Of a stretch of DNA of 39,844 nucleotides, positions 8,582-16,232 are shown piece after piece. Both the position numbers and the translations under genes were made by a program. Source of the DNA: Candidatus Sumerlaeota bacterium (GTDB lineage Bacteria > Sumerlaeota > Sumerlaeia > JAFGJS01); assembly GCA_016928995.1 (NCBI GenBank), contig JAFGJS010000081.1:1-39844 (forward strand). The letters run 5' to 3'. The notes beneath the pieces are model-generated. The model saw only the letters and a program-made list of their open reading frames with translations, searched no databases and had not been told where the DNA came from. How positions within the stretch are numbered: position 1 is the first letter of the stretch; the number at the start of each line of letters is the position of its first letter.

Positions 8582-10150
8582 GTCACGACGATTACGCTGA
8601 ATGGCGATTCGATTTCCGTGGCCGGAACGGGTGTGACGGTTGATGGCACTTCCGCCACGATCACAGCCGGAGGCGACTATCTGATTAGCGGCACACTGAA
8701 CGCCGGTCAAATTCGCGTGGAAAGCGCTGACGATAATATTGTGAAGCTGATCCTGAATGGCGTCAATATCACATCTGCCCTCAACGCTCCGATCAGCGTC
8801 GAACAAGCGGATAAGACCGTGATCATTTTGCCGCCTGGTTCCTTGAATACTGTCACCGATCCCGCTTCATATACCTATGTGAATTCTGGAGACGACGAAC
8901 CCAATGCCGCTATTTTCAGCAAGGATGATCTCTCTATCTGCGGGAGCGGCTCGCTGACCATTAACGCCAATTACAATGATGGATTGTCGTGCAAAGACGG
9001 CCTGGTCATCAACGGCGGCACTCTTGTCGTCAATGCGATTGACGATGGCATCCGCGGGAAGGATTACCTCGTGGTGAAGGCTGGCACAATCACGGTCAAC
9101 ACCGCTGGCGATGCGCTGAAATCGGACAATGATACGGATGCGACGATGGGCTATATTCTCATCGAAGACGGCACGCTCAATCTCACGAGCACAGGCGCGG
9201 ATGGATTCGACGCCTATACCGATGCGCTGATCAAGGCCGGGACGATCACCGTGACAACAGGCGGGGGAAGCGGCGTGACGCCGAGTGATTTGATCTCGAC
9301 GAAAGGAATCAAAGGGACGCAATGCGTTATTGTTGACAACGGAACCTTTACGATCAATTCGTCGGATGACGCGATCCATTCGAATACCGACGTTCTGCTT
9401 GATAACGGCACGTATACTCTTTACACCGGAGATGACGCCATCCACGGCGATGCAACGCTGACCATCAACAGCGGCACGATCAATATTTTGACATGTGTTG
9501 AAGGCATCGAAAGCAATGAAATCACATTGAACGGCGGCGATTATCATGTCACAGCGTCTGATGACGCGATGAATTCAAGCGCAGGCACCGATGTCGAAGG
9601 CGACGACGGGAGTTGTTCCTATGTATACGGCGGACACATCGTCTTAACCGCGACCGTAGGGGATGGATGGGACGGCAACGGCGATCTCGTGATGACCGAT
9701 GGCACAGTCATCATTCACGGACCGTCCAGTGATCCCGAGGTGATCGTCGATTATAATGGGACATTCAATATTTCCGGAGGATTATTCATCGGATCAGGGA
9801 GTTCGTCCAATATGACGCAAGCTCCCAGTTCCTCTTCGTCCCAAAATTCCTTAAAGGTGATGTTCACTTCGTCCTATGCCGCGACAACGCTGTTCCATCT
9901 CCAAACCAGCGCCGGCGCTGAGGTGATCACGTTCCGGCCGACTCATCAGTATCGATCGATTGTTTTTTCATCATCCGCACTTCAGACAGGAACCACCTAC
10001 CAGATTTACATGGGCGGATCGCATTCCGGCGTTAATACGGACGGAGTGTATTCAGGAGGAACCTATACCCCAGGAACACTCTACACGACTTTTACCGTGA
10101 CCCAGCGAGTCACTTCATTAGGATCATCAGGGCCGCCCTCCTTTCCTTGA
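8582..10150 (+). CDS. 5'-truncated carbohydrate-binding-type secreted protein (DUF4353-like)
   Basis: About 522 residues with the DUF4353 / carbohydrate-binding domain pattern. It starts TTITLNGDSISVAGTGVTVD, then ATITAGGDYLISGTL, the conserved DEPNAAIFSKDDLSICGSGS block and many beta-helix rungs with the family signature DD-[GA]-I-[HR]-[GS] (DDGIRGKDYLVVKAGT, SDDAIHSNTDVLL, GDDAIHGDATLTI, SDDAMNSS). A C-terminal region after a serine-rich linker (SSSSSQNS) looks like a small beta-sandwich. Members normally have a signal peptide and often domains before this point; here none exists. The open frame extends left to 8294, but that part is only the antisense of the minus-strand gene. There is no ATG, GTG or TTG at the junction, so this copy is probably not expressed as a secreted protein unless the assembly is wrong. 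Confidence 0.75.
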   Translation, partial: VTTITLNGDSISVAGTGVTVDGTSATITAGGDYLISGTLNAGQIRVESADDNIVKLILNGVNITSALNAPISVEQADKTVIILPPGSLNTVTDPASYTYVNSGDDEPNAAIFSKDDLSICGSGSLTINANYNDGLSCKDGLVINGGTLVVNAIDDGIRGKDYLVVKAGTITVNTAGDALKSDNDTDATMGYILIEDGTLNLTSTGADGFDAYTDALIKAGTITVTTGGGSGVTPSDLISTKGIKGTQCVIVDNGTFTINSSDDAIHSNTDVLLDNGTYTLYTGDDAIHGDATLTINSGTINILTCVEGIESNEITLNGGDYHVTASDDAMNSSAGTDVEGDDGSCSYVYGGHIVLTATVGDGWDGNGDLVMTDGTVIIHGPSSDPEVIVDYNGTFNISGGLFIGSGSSSNMTQAPSSSSSQNSLKVMFTSSYAATTLFHLQTSAGAEVITFRPTHQYRSIVFSSSALQTGTTYQIYMGGSHSGVNTDGVYSGGTYTPGTLYTTFTVTQRVTSLGSSGPPSFP

Positions 10151-10204
10151 GCGATGGAGGATTGTCCCATGAACATGGGCAGCTTATCGGGTGCGTATAA
10201 AACC

Positions 10205-10235
10205 AAACCCGCGCTCATGAGCAGAGCGCGGGTTT
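10205..10235. terminator. Terminator hairpin between secreted-protein gene and tRNA-Val
   Basis: A perfect 12-bp stem AAACCCGCGCTC / GAGCGCGGGTTT (10205-10216 with 10224-10235), 7-nt loop. On the minus strand it is followed by GGTTTTAT, so it may also end transcripts running left from the tRNA gene. Confidence 0.7.
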
Positions 10236-10254
10236 GATAGATCCAAGTTGTCTT

Positions 10255-10325
10255 ACTCTTGCTCTTGCTTGAAAAACAGCATGTTGTGCGTCCAAAAGAG
10301 CAAGAGCAAAAGCAGGAGCAAGAGT
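10255..10325. repeat. Second hexamer-type inverted repeat
   Basis: Arms ACTCTTGCTCTTGCTT (10255-10270) and AAGCAGGAGCAAGAGT (10310-10325) pair at 15 of 16 positions; additional GAGCAA units lie inside. Same hexamer vocabulary as the element at 1369-1456, again in an intergenic position. Confidence 0.65.
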
Positions 10326-10431
10326 GATCATTTTTCAGACATGGAACCACGAGGGATGGTGAGTAACCCGGGCCAGGTAAATCGAACGGGAAGGCCAAGA
10401 GGCGGATAAACGCAAGATGAGAAAAGGAAAA

Positions 10432-10509
<78 letters not shown>

Positions 10510-10586
10510 ACGCTCCGCATTCAGACCGGCGAGCTTGCCGCCCGTCCGTAAAAGGAGCCTGATTCCGCCCGATCCGGCAGGGAAAA

Positions 10587-11114
10587 TCAAGTTCTTTTTT
10601 CTTCTTCTTTAGCGAGGCTTTTTTCCAGATAGGTCAGCACATTTTCGAAGCGCAACTTGTTGTTTGGATCCAGATCGGCCAGCCCCCGGTGCGCTTCCAG
10701 GATATGCACGATCTGGTTGTATTTATCGGTTTCGGGCACTTGCGCGGCCTGAAATTCGTCTTCCGGAAGATCTTGGCCGCCGGTGTCCTGATGGCAATCC
10801 AGGATCTGATTGAGCCCCAGAGTGGAGAGCAGTTTCAGGGTGTGCTGATTCAAGTTCATCACGGAGACTTTGCCCATTCCCCGGCGCATTTGTTTGTTGC
10901 CCAGCAATGCCAGCACGCCCATGAAGGTGCTGTCCATATAACTGCACTGCTCCAGGTCGAAAATATAGCGCACGTCGCGATTTTCGTTCTGATAGAGCTT
11001 GTCCAGTTTTTCCAGCGCCATGCTGTTGTTGAACGTTCCGCGACCTTGAACCCGAATGACGATGATGTCGTCATTCAGTTCCGCATATTCCACGTTGTTT
11101 TCTTCCTGATTCAT
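10587..11114 (-). CDS. STAS-domain protein (anti-sigma factor antagonist type)
   Basis: A 175-residue cytoplasmic protein. Residues 10-110 form a STAS fold: strand IIVIRVQGRGTF, then the phosphorylation loop CSYMDSTFMGVLALLG with Ser62 in the place of the phosphorylated serine of SpoIIAA/RsbV proteins, then GKVSVMNLN. A helical extension of about 60 residues (to LEKSLAKEEEKRT) follows and is unusual for a minimal antagonist of about 110 residues. Such proteins bind anti-sigma kinases in partner-switching modules; no kinase or phosphatase partner lies in the window. I chose the start at 11114 because GGAG lies 7 nt upstream; the open frame reaches 11168 but has no protein-like sequence there. 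Confidence 0.82.
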   Translation of the reverse strand: MNQEENNVEYAELNDDIIVIRVQGRGTFNNSMALEKLDKLYQNENRDVRYIFDLEQCSYMDSTFMGVLALLGNKQMRRGMGKVSVMNLNQHTLKLLSTLGLNQILDCHQDTGGQDLPEDEFQAAQVPETDKYNQIVHILEAHRGLADLDPNNKLRFENVLTYLEKSLAKEEEKRT

Positions 11115-11538
11115 ACCGCCGCTCCGGAGTCTTGAACGCTTCGCCCTCATATTTCGTGATGCTGGCACTATCGACTAGCTTGTCCCATTTCAAACAGTGT
11201 GTCAATCACTTTGCTATCTTCTCTGGCGAAAAAATCATTATTCGCGGCTTGCGGATGTTGCCGCATTGTCCGTCGGATTGATGAACGCGCGGGGAAGGCG
11301 CGATGCAGCAAAGCCGGCGGTATTTTCGCAAATTCGGCGACGCGCCGCAATACAAATACATGGATGGGCGCTGCGGCTCCGCGGCGTTTCGAGCGGGGTG
11401 AAAAACCTGCCGTCCGGCGTAACTTTTTGCTTGCAAGGAAAGAACCGGCCTGTCTTAATCCGGCTTCCATGCGCTTGACGCGGAACTCAGGCCATACCGA
11501 TCTATGCGCCAAATTTTACCGAGGAGGAATAACCGCCG
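11115..11538. other. Intergenic region between divergent STAS gene and acpP
   Basis: 424 bp without a convincing gene; short open frames on both strands have no protein-like composition. It should hold the promoters of both genes. TTGCAA at 11431-11436 with TTAATC 18 bp later is the best, still weak, plus-strand candidate. An imperfect hairpin (CGCTGCGG-CT-CCGCGGCG, 11369-11386) is present. Confidence 0.5.
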
Positions 11539-11781
11539 ATGTCGATCGAAGATAAAGTCAGAGAGATCATCGTCGATGAACTGGATGTAGATGAAGCCAA
11601 CGTGACGGCAGACGCCAAGTTTCAGGAAGACCTGGGCGCGGATTCTTTGGACACGGTGGAACTCGTGATGAAATTCGAAGAGAATTTCGACGTTGAAATT
11701 CCGGATGAAGACGCTGAGAAGATCATCACGGTCGCAGACGCTGTGAATTATCTGAAATCCAAGGGCGTCGCCGACGAATAA
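11539..11781 (+). CDS. acpP: Acyl carrier protein
   Basis: An 80-residue acidic helical protein that carries growing acyl chains on a 4'-phosphopantetheine arm during fatty-acid synthesis. The attachment site is Ser36 in the invariant [13 protein letters not shown] motif, and the following [16 protein letters not shown] is typical of AcpP helix 2-3. Length equals the family norm. GAGGAGG lies at 11521-11527, a little far from the ATG but strong. Other fatty-acid genes usually next to acpP (fabD, fabG, fabF) are absent here, so it is a detached copy. A hairpin about 50 bp downstream is its probable terminator. Confidence 0.97.
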   Translation: MSIEDKVREIIVDELDVDEANVTADAKFQEDLGADSLDTVELVMKFEENFDVEIPDEDAEKIITVADAVNYLKSKGVADE

Positions 11782-11828
11782 GTCTCTTCATCGTTGCGAG
11801 CTCCATTCATTCAGCAGTAATCGATGCA

Positions 11829-11863
11829 CCCCGGCGGCGTATGCAGCCGGGGCGCAGTGTTTT
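11829..11863 (+). terminator. Probable terminator of acpP
   Basis: Stem CCCCGGC (11829-11835) with GCCGGGG (11846-11852), extendable by TGC/GCA across one mismatch, then a short TTTT near 11859-11863. Confidence 0.6.
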
Positions 11864-12062
11864 AAAATGCTGCGCTGCGTTGGGGCGATTGGCCGTACGC
11901 GCCTCACTGGCCGTGACTGGTATCTGAAAAAACCGTGCGGATCGGCGCAAGAAATCCGCTCGTGGGATGTAAAAAAAAGATGAAATGGTGTAAGGTTTCG
12001 ATTCGAAGAACGATTAAGCTTTAGTCGAATCGACAAGGCGCCGATACAATAATGGGGTAATA

Positions 12063-12091
12063 GTGACAGATCGGCCTTTGCGGCATAGAAA
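12063..12091 (+). promoter_or_regulatory. Candidate promoter of a structured RNA
   Basis: GTGACA (12063-12068), 17-bp spacer, TAGAAA (12086-12091). The predicted start of transcription (12098-12101) falls exactly on the first bases of the closing stem of the RNA candidate. Confidence 0.45.
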
Positions 12092-12098
12092 ATAAACT

Positions 12099-12198
12099 AT
12101 GGGACACGTAATCCTGGTTTGGCTGGTTCGTGGATATAACCCAACCCCTTGAGCTTCCGCGCTCACCGGCCCTACTGTGATTTTCCGTGTCCCATTTT
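12099..12198 (+). ncRNA. Candidate structured RNA of about 97 nt, family unassigned
   Basis: The ends pair perfectly over 10 bp: ATGGGACACG (12099-12108) with CGTGTCCCAT (12186-12195), followed by TTTT. Inside, AATC pairs with GATT, GGCTGGT with ACCGGCC (one G-U pair), and the tip is GAGC-TTCCGC-GCTC, giving one long hairpin with internal loops and a large 5'-side bulge. It lies in the 430-bp gap between the converging acpP and def genes and has a promoter-like sequence in register with its first base. Shape and ends recall small SRP or 6S RNAs, but the conserved SRP tip (GGAA tetraloop with AGCAGC) is missing on both strands and the length is too short for 6S. Alternatively it is a large bidirectional terminator. 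Confidence 0.45.
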
Positions 12199-12211
12199 CA
12201 TTATATTGATG

Positions 12212-12778
12212 TCACACTCCGGCTTTTGCCGGGATCTTATTATTCCGTTTCAATTGATTCAATTTTCCCGCCAGCGCCGCCCGTTTGACGAAAGACATCC
12301 GGTCGACGAAAAGCACGCCGTCTAAATGGTCTGTCTCGTGTTGAGCCACTCGCGCCAGCAGTTCCGTCATCGCCTCCGTGTGGATTTTTCCGTCCAGTCC
12401 CTGGTAGCGCATGGTGATCGTATGCGGCCGGTACACTTCGCCCTCGATTCCCGGCAGCGACAGGCATCCTTCGTGAAACGAGACGTCTTCCGGCGATTCT
12501 TCCACGACTTGCGGGTTGATATACACGCGCAGGTTCCTCTTGCCGATGCGCTTGCCGTTTCCGTCCGCTTCCACCCAGTCCACATCGCAGATGAAGAATC
12601 GCTTCATAATGCCAACTTGCGAAGCGGCCAGGCCGATGCCGTCGTTTTCATACATCATGGCGGCCATTCTGTCGATTTGCTGCTTTAATTCCGGATCGTC
12701 AAAATCTTCTACGGGTTCGCACTTTTCCCGCAATGTGGGATTCCCATAGGTTAATATGTCAAATTCTTCCCGGCTCAT
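12212..12778 (-). CDS. def: Peptide deformylase
   Basis: Removes the formyl group from the N-terminal methionine of new proteins; a metal-dependent cytoplasmic hydrolase. All three family motifs are present in the 188-residue product: GIGLAASQVG at 47-56, EGCLSLPGI at 103-111 (metal ligand Cys105) and QHETDHLDGVLF, with the HExxH ligands His147 and His151. Length is normal. An insert around residues 66-82 (VDWVEADGNGKRIGK) lengthens the loop before the NPQV strand. GAGG lies 10 nt before the ATG, and a consensus promoter is found 45-75 bp upstream. The usual partner fmt is not adjacent. Confidence 0.97.
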   Translation of the reverse strand: MSREEFDILTYGNPTLREKCEPVEDFDDPELKQQIDRMAAMMYENDGIGLAASQVGIMKRFFICDVDWVEADGNGKRIGKRNLRVYINPQVVEESPEDVSFHEGCLSLPGIEGEVYRPHTITMRYQGLDGKIHTEAMTELLARVAQHETDHLDGVLFVDRMSFVKRAALAGKLNQLKRNNKIPAKAGV

Positions 12779-12823
12779 GCAGTTTTGTCCTCGAGATAGA
12801 TCCCTGACTCATTTAGAGCAATC

Positions 12824-12852
12824 ATTATACTGGACAATTCTTGATAAATCAA
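12824..12852 (-). promoter_or_regulatory. Sigma-70-type promoter of def
   Basis: On the minus strand TTGATT (12852-12847), a 17-bp spacer and a perfect TATAAT (12829-12824). Predicted transcript start near 12817, leaving a leader of about 38 nt before def. Confidence 0.7.
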
Positions 12853-13135
12853 TCGAAAACTCCTTCAATGTTAATATTTTGGTTTTTTTAGCTGAAAATT
12901 TACAGATTCAAGCTACGGAAATTGAGCAGGAAAAGGCGCAAATAACGCACGGGCGGTTGATTTTTGCGCTGTTGTTATCCTTATTTCTGCTTGCGTTTGG
13001 TTTTTTTGCGCCGAACAATCCATTTTGCGGCGATAAAGTACATGTTGCGCCGTTTATCGGTGATTATGCTTGGTCTGCGCGCCTCCGTCGCCATGGCGCG
13101 GTTTGCGCGGGCAAGCGCTGTCAGGAGAGTCAACA
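12853..13135. other. Gap between divergent def and galU-type gene
   Basis: Together with the def leader the gap is 357 bp (12779-13135). A plus-strand open frame crosses it and contains a hydrophobic stretch, but it begins antisense inside def and runs into the next gene out of frame, so I do not call it. The galU promoter should lie here; I see no convincing one. Confidence 0.45.
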
Positions 13136-14032
13136 ATGCAGATTACAAACGCCGTTGTGCCTGTGGCGGGCATGGGCACGCGATTATTGCCGGCGACGAA
13201 AAGCCAGCCGAAGGAAATGCTGCCCGTGGGCAAGCGGCCGGTGGTGCAATACGTGGTGGATGAGCTGCGGCGCAACGGCTTGCGCCAGGTGCTGCTGATC
13301 ACCGGCTCAGGCAAACATTCCATCGAGAATCATTTCGATGTGGATCCGGTGCTGATCCGCTTCCTGCGCGAGACGAACAAGGAGGCGTTGCTCAAGGAAC
13401 TCGATTTTGAGCGTCAGGACATGCGCTATTTCTACACGCGCCAGAAAATGCAATTGGGATTGGGCGACGCGATTTTGCATGCGGCGGAGTTCACGGGCAA
13501 CAAGCCGTTCGTGGTGGCGCTGGGCGATTCGATCATCGGCCGTCATGCGCAGAGCCGCACGCTGTCGAAGATGATGGAAATCTTCACCAGCGGCACGGCG
13601 GAAGCGGTGATCGCGTTCGAGGAAGTGCCGGAGGAAGAGGTGCATCATTACGGCATCGCCGAGCCGGAGACCATGCCGAAAGACGGCGAGAAATTCGTGA
13701 TTCGCGACCTGATCGAAAAGCCGTCGAAGGATGAAGCGCCAAGCCGGCTGGCGGTGGCGGCGCGTTATGTGTTTTCACAGCGGATCTACGAGGCGTTGCG
13801 CGAGACGAAGCCCGGCAAGGGCGGCGAGATCCAACTGACGGACGCCATCCGGCTGTTGATCCGCGGCGGCGAGCGCGTCGTGGGCGTGAAACTGCCGCCG
13901 GATGAAGCGCGCTACGACATCGGCAACCATGAGTCCTATTTTCAAGCCTTTATTGATTTTGCGCTGCATGATCCGGAGTATGGCGAAAGAATGCGGGCGT
14001 TCTGCCGGGAGCTGCTGAATGAAAATCATTGA
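13136..14032 (+). CDS. galU: UTP--glucose-1-phosphate uridylyltransferase family protein
   Basis: A 298-residue nucleotidyltransferase that makes UDP-glucose, or another UDP-sugar, from UTP and a sugar 1-phosphate. Family motifs: the signature AVVPVAGMGTRLLPATKSQP with KEMLPV (residues 6-32), VQYVVDEL, LGLGDAILHA around 115-125, VALGDSII (metal-binding Asp), LIEKPSKDEAPSRLAVAARY, KGGEIQLTDAI and DIGNHESYFQAF. AGGAG lies about 10 nt before the ATG at 13136; the open frame starts at 13070, but the extra residues are not GalU-like. Its last 14 bases overlap the next gene, a GHMP kinase, which implies coupled translation and a shared pathway. If that kinase makes glucuronate 1-phosphate, this enzyme could make UDP-glucuronate (inference). 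Confidence 0.93.
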   Translation: MQITNAVVPVAGMGTRLLPATKSQPKEMLPVGKRPVVQYVVDELRRNGLRQVLLITGSGKHSIENHFDVDPVLIRFLRETNKEALLKELDFERQDMRYFYTRQKMQLGLGDAILHAAEFTGNKPFVVALGDSIIGRHAQSRTLSKMMEIFTSGTAEAVIAFEEVPEEEVHHYGIAEPETMPKDGEKFVIRDLIEKPSKDEAPSRLAVAARYVFSQRIYEALRETKPGKGGEIQLTDAIRLLIRGGERVVGVKLPPDEARYDIGNHESYFQAFIDFALHDPEYGERMRAFCRELLNENH

Positions 14033-15026
14033 GACGCATGCTCATGCACGAGCCGGACTGATGGGGAATCCTTCGGATGGGTATTTCGGCAAGACGCTCT
14101 CGATTCCCGTGCGTAATTTTTCGGCGCGCATCGTGCTGTACGAGTGGGAGCGTGTGGAGGTGCTGCCCAACCGTCAGGATCATGTGCGCTTCGGCAGTCT
14201 GCAGGAACTGGCGTCCGAGGTCGGACGCAACGGCTACTTCGGAGGCATGCCGCTGATCGCGGCGGCGCTGAAGAAGTTCCATGATTATTGCCAGGAAAAC
14301 GACGTGGCGCTGCCCCGGGAGAATTTCTCGATTCGCTACGAGACCGACGTTCCACGACAGGTGGGGATGGCCGGTTCGTCGGCGATCGTCACGGCCACGT
14401 TTCTGGCGCTGATGCAGTTTTACGAAATCGAGATTCCGCTGCCGGAACTGCCGAACTGGGTGCTGGCGACGGAGGTAGATGAACTGCGGATTCGCGCCGG
14501 ATTGCAAGACCGCGTGGTGCAGTGCTATGATGCGCCGGTGTTCATGGATTTCGACCGTGAGATTATGGAGCGCCAGCGGCATGGCGAATACGAGACGTTG
14601 GACCCGGCGCTTTTTCCTCCGCTGTACCTGGCGTATAAGGAATGGCTGTCGGAGGTGTCGGGGATCGTGCATAACGATTTGCGCGAGCGCTGGGATCGAG
14701 GCGATCAGGATGTGCATGATGCGATGCAGGAATTCGCGCGGCTGGCCACGGAGGCGCGGCAATGCCTGCTCGACGGTCGGCCGGAGCAACTGGGTCCGCT
14801 GATGGATGCGAATTTCGATCTGCGGCGCAAGATTATGAAGGTCAGCCCGGAGAACCTGAAGATGGTGGAAACGGCGCGGAAATGCGGCGCGTCGGCGAAA
14901 TTCTGCGGCAGCGGCGGCGCGATCGTCGGCGTTTGTCCGGATGACAAGACGTTCAACAAGTTGACCACGACGCTGGGACGGCTGGGTTGCACGGTGATCC
15001 GTCCACGGATTTTGCCGGACCATTGA
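14019..15026 (+). CDS. GHMP-family sugar kinase, glucuronokinase-like
   Basis: A 335-residue small-molecule kinase of the GHMP superfamily. The N-terminal substrate motif ARAGLMGNPSDGYFGKTLS (residues 10-28) resembles the GNPSD motif of glucuronokinase and related sugar 1-kinases more than galactokinase. The ATP-binding loop is PRQVGMAGSSAIVTATF at 112-128, and the C-terminal GHMP motif is AKFCGSGGAIVGV near residue 290. The family transfers phosphate from ATP to a sugar hydroxyl. The start overlaps galU by 14 nt and the response regulator gene follows 16 nt after the stop, so the three are probably co-transcribed. Kinase plus UDP-sugar pyrophosphorylase is the logic of a sugar salvage route to a UDP-sugar for surface polysaccharide. 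The substrate cannot be fixed from sequence alone. Confidence 0.85.
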   Translation: MKIIETHAHARAGLMGNPSDGYFGKTLSIPVRNFSARIVLYEWERVEVLPNRQDHVRFGSLQELASEVGRNGYFGGMPLIAAALKKFHDYCQENDVALPRENFSIRYETDVPRQVGMAGSSAIVTATFLALMQFYEIEIPLPELPNWVLATEVDELRIRAGLQDRVVQCYDAPVFMDFDREIMERQRHGEYETLDPALFPPLYLAYKEWLSEVSGIVHNDLRERWDRGDQDVHDAMQEFARLATEARQCLLDGRPEQLGPLMDANFDLRRKIMKVSPENLKMVETARKCGASAKFCGSGGAIVGVCPDDKTFNKLTTTLGRLGCTVIRPRILPDH

Positions 15027-15042
15027 TCATGAGAGGCGCGTG

Positions 15043-15462
15043 ATGGCTTTTCTGAAATCCTTCTTCAGCAAAGAGGCAAAGCGCGAAGTGCTGGTTGTGG
15101 ATGACGATGCGGACATCCGCAGCGTGATGGCGGCTGCGTTGAAGCAGGGCGGATTCGCCGTGCATGAAGCGCGCAACGGCCTGGAGGCGCTGGAGGCTGC
15201 TCGGAAGCGCAAGCCAGCGCTGATCCTGATGGATATCGCAATGCCCGAAATGAACGGTCAGGAGCTGCTGGCGCGCTTGCGCGAAGATGAGGAGACGCGC
15301 GAGATTCCGGTAATCATGATCACCGCGTTGAGCAGCGAAACCGAGCATACCGATGCGGAATGGGCGCGGAAAATGGAGGTGGATGGCTTCATCTCTAAGC
15401 CGTTCGATCCGATGCGCGTGCTGGAATTGGTTCAGTCGATCCTCGAACGGCGCGGGGATTAA
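15043..15462 (+). CDS. Single-domain response regulator (CheY-like)
   Basis: A 139-residue receiver domain with no output domain. Acidic pocket Asp20 and Asp21 (VLVVDDDAD), phospho-acceptor Asp64 (LILMDIAMPEMNG), Thr94 (IMITAL) and Lys119 (FISKPFDP) are all present. An N-terminal extension of about 15 residues (AFLKSFFSKEAKR) precedes the fold. GAGAGG sits 6 nt before the ATG at 15043; a GTG three bases earlier is less likely. It follows the kinase gene by 16 nt. No histidine kinase is adjacent; the orphan kinase at 1571 is a formal candidate partner but lies 12 kb away. It probably acts by protein-protein contact. Confidence 0.92.
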   Translation: MAFLKSFFSKEAKREVLVVDDDADIRSVMAAALKQGGFAVHEARNGLEALEAARKRKPALILMDIAMPEMNGQELLARLREDEETREIPVIMITALSSETEHTDAEWARKMEVDGFISKPFDPMRVLELVQSILERRGD

Positions 15463-15511
15463 AGCAATCCCCTTCAGATGATTTGAGGCTTGGAAATTCG
15501 GGAGAGCAGAA

Positions 15512-16225
15512 ATGTCCACAGAATTTCTGGTGAACGGCTGCGTCTGGTACTTCGTCTTTCTTTTTTCCACGGTGCTGCATGAAGGCGCGCATGCATTGGC
15601 TGGGTATCTCATGGGAGATTCCACAGCTTATCATGACGGGCAGGTTTCGTTGGATCCGCTGCCGCATATGCGGCGCGAGCCGATAGGAATGATTGTATTT
15701 CCGCTGCTTTCCTTTGTGTTCTATTCTGGGAGCTTGATGTTGGGATGGGCCAGCTGCCCCTATGATCCGGAGTGGGCTAATCATTATCCCTATCGCTCGG
15801 CCTTGATGTCGCTGGTTGGTCCAGTAGCGAATTTGCTGCTGGTCATCATTGCGGGCGTCGCAATTTACATCGGTTTGCATACGGGATATTTCTATCCGCC
15901 ATCGCATATTTCAACCAACGCTCTGATTGGAATTGTGCTGGGGGCGGATGGCTTGCCGTTGGCGCTGGCGAAAATTTTCAGCGTAATGTATTCGCTGAAT
16001 ATGCTCTTGTTTCTATTCAACATCATCCCGCTGCCGCCGATGGATGGCGCAACGGCGATCCATCTGTTTTTCAAGGAGGATGCCGCGCGGCAACTTCAGC
16101 AAGTGATGAGCATCCCTGTGGTGCAGCTGTTTGGTTTCATGATCATGTTCCGTTTTTTCTGGTATCTGTATCTTCCCGTTTGGCGTTTTTCCATCGAAAC
16201 GCTGTATCCCGGTCTTTACTATTGA
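15512..16225 (+). CDS. Site-2-type zinc metalloprotease (M50-like), membrane
   Basis: A 237-residue polytopic membrane protein with the hallmarks of intramembrane zinc proteases: HEGAH (23-27) inside the first membrane helix giving two His ligands and the catalytic Glu, and NIIPLPPMDGAT (170-181) in a later helix giving the Asp ligand. GPVANLLL (103-110) matches the conserved GPxxN segment. Six or so hydrophobic segments are visible. It is compact, with no PDZ domain, like the short site-2 protease family members often found as housekeeping orphans. GGGAGAG precedes the ATG by 5-6 nt, and the gene lies 49 bp after the response regulator. Substrate unknown; release of a membrane-held regulator is the family theme. 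Confidence 0.88.
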   Translation: MSTEFLVNGCVWYFVFLFSTVLHEGAHALAGYLMGDSTAYHDGQVSLDPLPHMRREPIGMIVFPLLSFVFYSGSLMLGWASCPYDPEWANHYPYRSALMSLVGPVANLLLVIIAGVAIYIGLHTGYFYPPSHISTNALIGIVLGADGLPLALAKIFSVMYSLNMLLFLFNIIPLPPMDGATAIHLFFKEDAARQLQQVMSIPVVQLFGFMIMFRFFWYLYLPVWRFSIETLYPGLYY

Positions 16226-16232
16226 AACGATA

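Noticed and set aside
8576-8806. N-terminal extension of the minus-strand surface protein
   Set aside because: The sequence is only the antisense of the DUF4353-like gene and shows no signal peptide.
12099-12198. SRP RNA or 6S RNA identity for the structured RNA
   Set aside because: The conserved SRP tip is missing on both strands and the element is roughly half the length of 6S RNA; kept as unassigned.
12756-13298. Plus-strand open frame with a hydrophobic stretch upstream of galU
   Set aside because: It begins antisense within def, has no ribosome binding site at any internal start, and enters galU out of frame.
13950-15023. Minus-strand open frame of 357 codons across the GHMP kinase
   Set aside because: Antisense shadow; the plus-strand frame has all GHMP motifs.
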